From the NCBI GenBank assembly GCA_023299945.1, contig JALZVZ010000045.1, positions 1 to 5,285 of the forward strand: a stretch of DNA of 5,285 nt, read 5' to 3'. Shown here in pieces: positions 1 through 5,285 of the stretch (the stretch's first letter is position 1; the number at the start of each line of letters is the position of its first letter). The position numbers were made by a program, and so were the translations under genes. The notes under the pieces are model-generated. The model made no database searches. It worked only from the letters and a program-made list of their open reading frames with translations, and was not told where the DNA came from. The DNA is from Altererythrobacter sp. (GTDB lineage: Bacteria > Pseudomonadota > Alphaproteobacteria > Sphingomonadales > Sphingomonadaceae).

Positions 1-1194
1 ACCGTGCCGCAAGGGCGCTTAGGGCTGGAGACGATCCGGACTTTGCTGGAGCGGCTCGGTGATCCGCATAAGCGCTTACCTCCTGTGTTCCACGTTGCTG
101 GCACCAATGGCAAAGGCTCGACTTGCGCATTTCTGCGCGCGATGCTGGAGGCCGATGGGAAGCGCGTGCACGTCACGACCTCCCCGCATCTGGTGCGCTA
201 TAATGAGCGGATACGGCTTGCGGGCGAGCTGATTTCAGACGAGGCGCTGGCGCGTATTCTGGAGGAGGTTCTCAATAAGGGCAGCGATCTCAATCCAAGT
301 TTTTTCGAAGTCACCATTGCCGCAGCCTTCCTCGCTTTCAGCCGAACGCCCGCCGATGTATGCGTGGTAGAAGTCGGCCTAGGCGGCAGGTTTGATGCGA
401 CCAATGTGCTGGAGCCAGAGGTCCTCGCCGCCTGCGGGATCGCAGCGCTGGGCATTGATCACGAACGGTTCTTGCTCGCGCCAGAAGACGGCGTTCCGAC
501 AGAGCCAATGGCGCGGATTGCGTTTGAGAAAGCGGGCATTGCGAAGGGTGGGGTGCCGCTGGTGGTGATGGCTCCGCAATATTCAGACATAGTGCTGCAC
601 CAGCTACGTAAGAGCGCGCGAGATGCAGACGCGCCCTTGGTGGAAATGCAAGTCGGTGAGGAGTTGAAGCTTGGCGCTGTGCCGCCCGCTTTGCGCGGTG
701 TGCACCAATTGCAGAACGCGGCTTTGGCGGTAGCAATGATCCGCGAACAGGACACGCTGACGGTCTCTCCTAAAGCAATTGAGACAGGCGTTTCACGCGC
801 CACTTGGCCAGCCCGAATGCAACTGCTCGCCAAGGGACCGCTGACCGGAACACGCGAAGTGTGGCTCGACGGCGGACACAATCGCAGCGCGGGTGATGCG
901 CTGGCGGCGGAGTTCGAGGGCCACTCCATCCACCTCATAATTGGCATGCTGGATGTCAAAGATCCGGCGGCAATTTTGGAACCGCTCGCAGGCTCCATTC
1001 GCAGCGTCACAGCGGTGCCCATCCAAGGCTATGACTGCCACCCCGCATCTGCTTTCGGCCCAGATGCAGGCGCTGCAGACACGGTCGAGGACGCGCTACT
1101 CGGCATCCCCTCAGACGATTACCCCATCCTCATCGCAGGATCGCTTTACCTCGCTGGCGAAGTGCTGCGCGCCAATGATGAGATACCGGATTAA
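1..1194 (+). CDS. folC: Bifunctional folylpolyglutamate synthase / dihydrofolate synthase, 5' end missing
   Basis: FolC is a cytosolic ATP-dependent Mur-ligase-type enzyme. It joins L-glutamate to dihydropteroate (making dihydrofolate) and extends the polyglutamate tail of folates. The frame is open from the first base. The GTG at position 4 is probably an internal Val codon, because family members have about 20-35 more residues before this point; the real start lies left of the window. Counting from that GTG, the P-loop GTNGKGS is at residues 33-39, TTSPHLVRYNERI at 58-70, and the central VVEVGLGGRFDATN at 121-134. EKAGI at 175-179 holds the Lys that is carbamylated in characterised FolC/Mur ligases. 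The C-terminal ligase domain has the DGGHN motif at 289-293, a variant of the common DGAHN, and ends with GSLYLAGEVLRAN near 379-391. The stretch between the DH at 152-153 and EKAGI is several residues longer than in E. coli FolC. The gene ends 11 bases from the convergent ampG-like gene. Identification is firm; only the N-terminus is unknown. Confidence 0.95.
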   Translation, partial: TVPQGRLGLETIRTLLERLGDPHKRLPPVFHVAGTNGKGSTCAFLRAMLEADGKRVHVTTSPHLVRYNERIRLAGELISDEALARILEEVLNKGSDLNPSFFEVTIAAAFLAFSRTPADVCVVEVGLGGRFDATNVLEPEVLAACGIAALGIDHERFLLAPEDGVPTEPMARIAFEKAGIAKGGVPLVVMAPQYSDIVLHQLRKSARDADAPLVEMQVGEELKLGAVPPALRGVHQLQNAALAVAMIREQDTLTVSPKAIETGVSRATWPARMQLLAKGPLTGTREVWLDGGHNRSAGDALAAEFEGHSIHLIIGMLDVKDPAAILEPLAGSIRSVTAVPIQGYDCHPASAFGPDAGAADTVEDALLGIPSDDYPILIAGSLYLAGEVLRANDEIPD

Positions 1195-1205
1195 ATCTCT
1201 ACAAG

Positions 1206-2912
1206 TTAGATTTCAGGTTCTGGCGGTGGTGCGTTCTTATTCGCATTATTGCCGCCCTGACGCCACCACTCAATGAGACACAAGAACACCGCGAACAATC
1301 CGATCAACGTGGTGAGAATAAAGACATCGTAATAGCCCTGCTCCTCAATCATCTGGCCCAAAGCAGGCCGACCCAATGTGCCTACCAACAATGTCAGTGA
1401 TGACAGCAAAGCAAACTGGACTGCACTATAACCTTTGGCCACGATGCTTGATAGATACGTGACGAACGCTGTCCCAGCGATACCAACTGCAATGTTCTCG
1501 GCAAAAATTGCGACGATCAGTTTCGCTAAATCGGCATCCCCTCCCATTTGGGTCGCAATCCAGCTTACGCCAATCGCGTCAGTGAAAGACTGGACAATTG
1601 GACCTCCCAAGGCCAAGTCAGCATAGATAAGGTTGGTTAGCGCTGCCAAGAGCGCTCCCAAGGTCAGAGTCATCATCCGACCAATAGCCGTGAGCAGATA
1701 ACCACCCAAAGCGATTCCGATCATAATGGCTGCCACACCAAAACCTTTCGACGCCACCGCAACCTCATCCTTGGTGTATTCCAACTCGCCGAGGTAGAAC
1801 GGATAGGCAAAACTGCCCCAAATCGCATCGGTAATCCGGTAGGTCAGCACCAGCGCAATCACGAGGATTGCCGCCCAGCGCAAACGCCCGATAATCTCTG
1901 CCAATGGCAGGATAAGCGCGCGGTAACCGTGGTCCAGCGCATTATCCCATTTGCCGGTAACAGGCGCTTCTTGCGCTAAGACATGCTTGCCCTTTTTGCG
2001 CATGCTTTCCAGCCAGGCGGCAATCATGCCGGGAATAACCACTGTGGCCAGCACGATTAGCGGGCCCATTGTTGCAACAAAAGCGGTGGAATCTGGCCGC
2101 GCATCTGGATCAGAAGTGAGCGAGCGGACCATAAACACCAGCACCGTAACCAACGCCCACAGCCACAATGCGCCCACCCCGCCCAGCGCCGCAGCGCGGA
2201 CTTTCGGGTTCAATTGTCCAGGTTGACGCAGCGTGTTGAGGTTCGCCTTTTCTGCCGCTTTTGCCTCTTCGTTGCGTTCTGCATCAGGGGCGAACAATCC
2301 GAGAAAACCTACCGCCAGCAGTATCACACCCATCGTCGCATAGACCGTAGGCCAACCCAGCCGCTCTGCCATAAACAGTGCGAGCGCACCGCCGACGAGA
2401 GCCGCAGCGCGGTAACCCATTTGGTATACGGTGGAGAGAATATCAATGGAGGCGGTTTCATCCGCCACATCCACCCGCCAAGCATCGATCACAACGTCCT
2501 GCGTCGCGCTGGCAAAAGCGCAGATGCCTGCCAGCAAAGAGAACATACCCAATGCCGTCAGCGGATTAATCAACGAAAGAACAAACAGGATCGCGCCGAG
2601 CAGAATTTGCGCCGTGACGATCCATTGCTTGCGTTTACCTAGCCTGTTCAGAAAAGGAATATCCACGCGGTCGAGTGCCGGTGACCACAGGAATTTAAAC
2701 GCGTACGCCAGTCCAATCAGCGAAAACACGCCCATCGTCTCAACATCAACCTTGGCATCTGTCAGCCACGCGTAAAGCGTGCCCAGCAGCAGCGCATAGG
2801 GCAGCCCGCTGGCAAAGCCGAACAGGAGCATAAAACCCGTCTTACGATTGGTCAGCGCCAATCCAAGCGCCCGCATGGATGACTTCTTTGGTTCTGCCTT
2901 GGCAGCTGACAT
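1206..2912 (-). CDS. ampG: AmpG-family MFS permease (probable anhydro-muropeptide importer)
   Basis: This is a 568-residue inner-membrane transporter of the major facilitator superfamily. AmpG proteins import GlcNAc-anhydroMurNAc-peptides from the periplasm for peptidoglycan recycling, which in some bacteria also feeds AmpR control of beta-lactamase. AmpG hallmarks are present: GFASGLPYALLLGTLYAWLT (residues 32-51), GLAYAFKFLWSP with ALDR (67-82), RKQW (94-97), and ATQDVVIDAWRVD (136-148). A C-terminal block runs from ENIAVGIAGTAFVTYLSSI (472-490) through YSAVQFALLSSL (495-506). The start is set at the ATG 2912-2910 because an AAGGAAG Shine-Dalgarno sits 7 bases upstream and the protein then begins with a short polar MSAAKAEPKKSS tail. 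The frame stays open to 3038, but that would overlap the divergent gene. The protein is longer than the roughly 490-residue E. coli AmpG; the excess lies in the centre (about 205-340), with charged linkers and two extra hydrophobic segments near 245-263 and 282-301. The tail is hydrophilic and Pro/Asn-rich. The family is clear; the exact substrate is inferred. Confidence 0.88.
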   Translation of the reverse strand: MSAAKAEPKKSSMRALGLALTNRKTGFMLLFGFASGLPYALLLGTLYAWLTDAKVDVETMGVFSLIGLAYAFKFLWSPALDRVDIPFLNRLGKRKQWIVTAQILLGAILFVLSLINPLTALGMFSLLAGICAFASATQDVVIDAWRVDVADETASIDILSTVYQMGYRAAALVGGALALFMAERLGWPTVYATMGVILLAVGFLGLFAPDAERNEEAKAAEKANLNTLRQPGQLNPKVRAAALGGVGALWLWALVTVLVFMVRSLTSDPDARPDSTAFVATMGPLIVLATVVIPGMIAAWLESMRKKGKHVLAQEAPVTGKWDNALDHGYRALILPLAEIIGRLRWAAILVIALVLTYRITDAIWGSFAYPFYLGELEYTKDEVAVASKGFGVAAIMIGIALGGYLLTAIGRMMTLTLGALLAALTNLIYADLALGGPIVQSFTDAIGVSWIATQMGGDADLAKLIVAIFAENIAVGIAGTAFVTYLSSIVAKGYSAVQFALLSSLTLLVGTLGRPALGQMIEEQGYYDVFILTTLIGLFAVFLCLIEWWRQGGNNANKNAPPPEPEI

Positions 2913-2919
2913 TGTGGTA

Positions 2920-2926
2920 CTTCCTT
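2920..2926 (-). promoter_or_regulatory. Shine-Dalgarno site of the ampG-like gene
   Basis: Read on the minus strand this is AAGGAAG, followed by 7 bases (TACCACA) and the ATG at 2912-2910. It is a good match to the anti-Shine-Dalgarno sequence at normal spacing. It decides the start of the permease against the longer open frame that reaches 3038. Confidence 0.75.
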
Positions 2927-2973
2927 CCCCAACCCGAATAATTGTGCCATCTCTAGCGGCGCTTAACCCAAAT

Positions 2974-2978
2974 AGGAA
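2974..2978 (+). promoter_or_regulatory. Shine-Dalgarno site of the Rieske oxygenase gene
   Basis: AGGAA lies 7 bases before the ATG at 2986. This spacing supports 2986 over the in-frame ATG codons further upstream (for example 2848 and 2875), which lie inside the divergent permease gene. Confidence 0.7.
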
Positions 2979-2985
2979 TGCCGCG

Positions 2986-4158
2986 ATGAACGCTAGCGCA
3001 ACGCATGTCCCCAGTTTGCAGCCCAAACGCTCTCCCACTGCCGGTCAATTGGCCTTGGCGACGGTGATTGCGGAGGGGAAAAGTCGCCGAGGTGACCGAA
3101 TTACCACTCTGCCCGCGCGGCTTTATACCGATCCTGCCCATTTTGCCGCTGAGAAGGCGGCGCTGTTTGATCGTTTACCGCAAGTTATTTGCACCAGCGC
3201 TTTATTGCCCAATGGCGGAATGGCCGTGCCGCATGATGCCACGGGCCGCCCCCTGCTGATAACGCGCGATGCAGATGGCACAGCGCATGTTTTCCTCAAT
3301 GTCTGCCAGCACCGCGGCACACGTCTGGTTGAGGGCAATGACGCCCAATGCACCAAGAAATTGGTGTGCCCCTATCACGCTTGGACCTACCGCTTGGATG
3401 GCAAATTGCTGGCCATGCCCCGCCCTGAAACCTTCCCCGGCCTCGATAAATCTGATCATTCCTTGAAAGAATTGCCCAGTTTTGAGAGCGGCGGGATGAT
3501 TTGGTTTGCTCCGGTTCAAGACGCAGATTTTTCCGATGCTGCGCGCTTGGGCGAGGATTTCAGCGCATTTGGCATGGATGACATGCATCTTTTCCGGCGC
3601 AAAACTCACACGGTCAAAGGCAATTGGAAACTGATCATGGATGCTTTTTTAGAAAGCTACCATGTCACCCGCTTGCATGCGAACACGATCGGGCCGTTTT
3701 TTACCGATGGCGAAACGGCGGGCGATCAAGTGGGGCCACATTCCCGCAGTGCCGTCGGCCGGCTAGAAGAGATGGAGGGCGTTGACCTTACCGATATCGA
3801 AGCGATGCGCCGCATCGTGACCTTTGCCTATCAATTGCTGCCCGCGACGATCGTGATCCCCAGCCCTGATTACGTAAATATCATGGTGCTGATGCCGCAG
3901 GCACACGATGAAACCTTGGTGGAGGATTTCATGCTGATCCCCGAAGAGCCCAAAACAGACAAGGCGCTAGACCATTGGGAACGCAGCTGGAACCTGCTGG
4001 ATGGCGGCGTGTTTGCGTCCGAAGATTTCCGCGCAGCAGAACTTGGTCAGCAAGGCCTTGAAAGCGGCGCGATTGAGCACTTGACCATGGGAACGCTGGA
4101 GACGGGCATCACGCGTTTCAGCGAAATCGTCGATCAAGCGTTGCGAGCAGCACAGTAA
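2986..4158 (+). CDS. Rieske [2Fe-2S] aromatic-ring-hydroxylating-type oxygenase, alpha subunit
   Basis: This 390-residue protein has the two-domain plan of Rieske non-heme iron oxygenases, which use O2 and electrons from a reductase to hydroxylate or demethylate a substrate in the cytoplasm. The N-terminal Rieske domain (about residues 50-160) binds the [2Fe-2S] cluster through CQH (Cys107, His109) and CPYH (Cys128, His131). The C-terminal catalytic domain starts near NWKLIMDAFLESYH. The likely mononuclear iron ligands are His226 and His231 in ESYHVTRLH, with Asp347 in SEDFRAAELGQQGL as the third. The residue three before the first His, usually a bridging Asp (as in naphthalene dioxygenase), is Glu223 here. 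The start at 2986 was chosen for its AGGAA site and to avoid overlap with the divergent permease. No beta subunit, ferredoxin or reductase gene is in the window, so electrons must come from elsewhere. The rluB-like gene follows after 18 bases. The family is certain; the substrate cannot be told from sequence (aromatic acids, quaternary amines or others are all possible). Confidence 0.9.
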   Translation: MNASATHVPSLQPKRSPTAGQLALATVIAEGKSRRGDRITTLPARLYTDPAHFAAEKAALFDRLPQVICTSALLPNGGMAVPHDATGRPLLITRDADGTAHVFLNVCQHRGTRLVEGNDAQCTKKLVCPYHAWTYRLDGKLLAMPRPETFPGLDKSDHSLKELPSFESGGMIWFAPVQDADFSDAARLGEDFSAFGMDDMHLFRRKTHTVKGNWKLIMDAFLESYHVTRLHANTIGPFFTDGETAGDQVGPHSRSAVGRLEEMEGVDLTDIEAMRRIVTFAYQLLPATIVIPSPDYVNIMVLMPQAHDETLVEDFMLIPEEPKTDKALDHWERSWNLLDGGVFASEDFRAAELGQQGLESGAIEHLTMGTLETGITRFSEIVDQALRAAQ

Positions 4159-4176
4159 CCGCCTAGGCGCGCCCCT

Positions 4177-4965
4177 ATGACCAATACTCCCCGCCAAGAA
4201 GGCCGCCCCGAAGGCGAACGCATTGCCAAATTGCTGGCCCGCGCCGGTGTCGCCAGCCGCCGCGAGGTGGAGCGTATGATCGCAGATGGCCGCGTCGCTA
4301 TTCGCGGCAAAGTGCTCGATACGCCCGCCACCATCATTCCCAATTTGCACGGCGTCACCGTTGACGACAAACCCGTTGGCAAGCCGGAACCGACCCGACT
4401 GTTCGCTTTTCACAAGCCATCAGGGCTGCTTACAGCCGAGCGCGATTTCTCTGGCAAAGCGACAATTTACGATGCTTTGCGCAATGCTCTGCCATCAGAC
4501 ACACCGCGCATCATGCCGGTTGGCCGCTTGGATTTGAACACCGAAGGCCTGCTTCTGCTCACCAATGATGGCGGGTTGAAACGGCAGATGGAGCTGCCCT
4601 CCACCGGTATCACCCGCACTTACCGCGCGCGCACCTATGGTGATGTGACGCAGCAAATGCTGGAAAGCCTGATGGATGGTATTGAGGTGGATGGTATCCG
4701 CTACGGGCCTATCGATGCCAATCTGGAGGCACGTACCAAAAATGCCAGCGGCAGCAATCAATGGATCGAAGTGCGCATCACAGAAGGCAAAAACCGCGAG
4801 GTCCGCCACGTGCTTGAGCATCTCGGCCTTCAGGTCAGCCGCTTGATCCGCACAGCATATGGCCCGTTTGAGCTGGGCGAGCTTGGCCGGGGCCAGGCTG
4901 TGGAAGTGCGCAAGGGTGATCTTGGCCGCTTCCAAAGCGATTTGAAGCGCGGCGGACGCGAATAA
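4177..4965 (+). CDS. rluB: RsuA/RluB-family rRNA pseudouridine synthase
   Basis: This 262-residue enzyme isomerises a uridine in rRNA to pseudouridine; RluB members act on 23S rRNA (position 2605 in E. coli). An N-terminal S4 RNA-binding domain spans about residues 14-60, with RIAKLLARAGVASRREVE and a following GRVAIRGK. The catalytic domain carries KPSGLLTAERD (80-90) and the signature GRLDLNTEGLLLLTNDG (116-132), in which Asp119 is the expected nucleophile. The C-terminal family motif EGKNREVRH is at 203-211, followed by RLIRTAYGPFELGEL (222-236). The length is normal for the family, although many relatives carry a long basic tail that is absent here. The ATG at 4177 has only a weak AGGCG ribosome site 7 bases upstream. 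It lies 18 bases after the Rieske stop, so coupling or co-transcription is likely, and rsmD follows 4 bases after its stop. RluB is favoured over RsuA, RluE or RluF by overall resemblance to alphaproteobacterial RluB annotations; the exact target is inferred. Confidence 0.88.
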   Translation: MTNTPRQEGRPEGERIAKLLARAGVASRREVERMIADGRVAIRGKVLDTPATIIPNLHGVTVDDKPVGKPEPTRLFAFHKPSGLLTAERDFSGKATIYDALRNALPSDTPRIMPVGRLDLNTEGLLLLTNDGGLKRQMELPSTGITRTYRARTYGDVTQQMLESLMDGIEVDGIRYGPIDANLEARTKNASGSNQWIEVRITEGKNREVRHVLEHLGLQVSRLIRTAYGPFELGELGRGQAVEVRKGDLGRFQSDLKRGGRE

Positions 4966-4969
4966 CGCA

Positions 4970-5285
4970 ATGGCCGGTTTGAGAATTATTGCTGGCGATT
5001 GGCGCGGCCGCAAAATGACTGCGCCTAAGGGTGAGGCCACGCGCCCCACCGCTGATCGAACCCGCGAAACTCTGTTCAATATGCTGACCAGCCGCTTGGG
5101 CGCGTTCAATGACTTGCGCGTCGCTGACTTGTTCGCAGGCTCTGGCGCGCTGGGCCTAGAGGCTTTGTCACGCGGCGCTGCACATTGTATTTTCGTCGAA
5201 CAGGACCGCGCCGCCGTGGACACGATCCGCGCCAACATCAGCACATTGGATGCACGCAGCCGCAGCGATGTGCGGCAAACATCGG
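4970..5285 (+). CDS. rsmD: 16S rRNA (guanine966-N2)-methyltransferase RsmD, 3' end missing
   Basis: RsmD is a SAM-dependent methyltransferase that methylates the exocyclic amine of G966 in 16S rRNA during small-subunit assembly. The frame opens at the ATG at 4970 and runs off the right edge, giving 105 residues of a protein usually about 180-200 long. The start MAGLRIIAGDWRGRKM and TRPTADRTRETLFNML (24-39) are the RsmD N-terminal signature. SAM-binding motif I is ADLFAGSGALGLEALSRGA (52-70), and the acidic residue after strand 2 is Glu77 in FVEQD. The catalytic NPPY-type motif would lie beyond the window. There is no strong Shine-Dalgarno site. The start is 4 bases after the rluB-like stop, which suggests translational coupling. 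The family call is firm despite truncation. Confidence 0.93.
   Translation, partial: MAGLRIIAGDWRGRKMTAPKGEATRPTADRTRETLFNMLTSRLGAFNDLRVADLFAGSGALGLEALSRGAAHCIFVEQDRAAVDTIRANISTLDARSRSDVRQTS

Larger units (their letters stand above)
2913..2985. promoter_or_regulatory. Divergent spacer carrying the start signals of the permease and the Rieske oxygenase
   Basis: The 73 bases between the two divergent start codons are the natural place for both promoters. No strong sigma70 pair is visible. For the rightward gene, AATAAT at 2937-2942 resembles a -10 box, but the nearest -35-like TTGTGG (2912-2917) is 19 bases away. For the leftward gene only weak AT-rich candidates around 2937-2946 (minus strand) can be found. 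The two promoters would have to overlap or lie back to back, so shared regulation is possible. No clear long operator palindrome is seen. That this is a promoter region is inferred from gene layout; the exact boxes are uncertain. Confidence 0.5.

Noticed and set aside
459..1022. A 187-residue minus-strand open frame within folC.
   Set aside because: It is a shadow of folC with low-complexity Ser/Ala-rich translation, no ribosome site of note and no recognisable domain.
1193..1213. Small inverted repeat AAATCT/AGATTT as an intrinsic terminator.
   Set aside because: The stem is six mostly A-T pairs with a 9-base loop and no following U-run, too weak to call as a terminator. It is kept only as a low-interest observation.
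2214..2642. A 142-residue plus-strand open frame inside the permease gene.
   Set aside because: It is antisense to strongly conserved AmpG helices, and the Arg/Gln/His/Cys-rich translation looks non-coding.
2848..2985. Upstream extension of the Rieske frame to an ATG at 2848.
   Set aside because: It lies antisense inside the permease gene, the residues do not resemble Rieske oxygenases, and the ATG at 2986 has a properly spaced AGGAA site.
2913..3038. N-terminal extension of the permease frame (42 extra residues with a hydrophobic, signal-like stretch) starting at 3038 on the minus strand.
   Set aside because: It would overlap the first 53 bases of the Rieske gene and skip the good AAGGAAG site in front of the ATG at 2912. 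AmpG proteins start with a short polar tail close to the first helix, as the shorter form does.
4495..5244. A 249-residue open frame on the minus strand opposite the rluB-like gene and rsmD.
   Set aside because: It is fully antisense to two well-recognised genes, shows no familiar domain, and has the Ala/Arg/Ser-rich composition usual for mirror frames in GC-rich DNA.
1..5285. Search for CRISPR arrays, tRNA or rRNA genes, insertion sequences, toxin-antitoxin pairs, phage defence genes or riboswitches.
   Set aside because: None is visible. The window is almost wholly covered by five recognisable protein genes, and no gap between them exceeds 73 bases.

Overview
The window reads as a stretch of chromosome from an alphaproteobacterium, most likely a sphingomonad or Erythrobacteraceae-type organism. 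This rests on protein style (the FolC variant motifs, the standalone Rieske oxygenase and the RluB-like and RsmD sequences), moderately high GC by eye and tight gene packing. It is inferred by recognition, not by a database search. Five protein-coding genes fill nearly the whole window. I see no tRNA, rRNA, CRISPR array, insertion sequence, integrase or phage gene, and no intergenic stretch longer than about 75 bases.

Layout: (1) positions 1-1194, plus strand: the 3' part of folC (folylpolyglutamate/dihydrofolate synthase), cut by the left edge. (2) 1206-2912, minus strand: an AmpG-family major facilitator permease, convergent with folC, with only 11 bases between the stop codons. (3) 2913-2985: a 73-base divergent spacer that must carry the start signals for both neighbours; each has a clear Shine-Dalgarno sequence. 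(4) 2986-4158, plus: a Rieske [2Fe-2S] non-heme iron oxygenase alpha subunit. (5) 4177-4965, plus: an RsuA/RluB-family rRNA pseudouridine synthase. (6) 4970-5285, plus: the 5' part of rsmD (16S rRNA m2G966 methyltransferase), cut by the right edge.

The Rieske, rluB-like and rsmD genes run in one direction with gaps of 18 and 4 bases and probably form one transcription unit. Two of them modify ribosomal RNA (one acting on the large subunit, one on the small), so the oxygenase is the odd member. AmpG relatives import anhydro-muropeptides from the periplasm for cell-wall recycling. FolC makes polyglutamylated folates. The genes look like conserved housekeeping functions placed side by side plus one oxygenase of unknown substrate, not a single pathway.

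I looked for an undescribed system and do not see a convincing one. The points most worth a second look are the orphan Rieske oxygenase (Glu at the usual bridging-Asp position, no reductase nearby, apparently co-transcribed with rRNA modification genes), the enlarged centre of the AmpG-like permease, and the compact divergent promoter between them.
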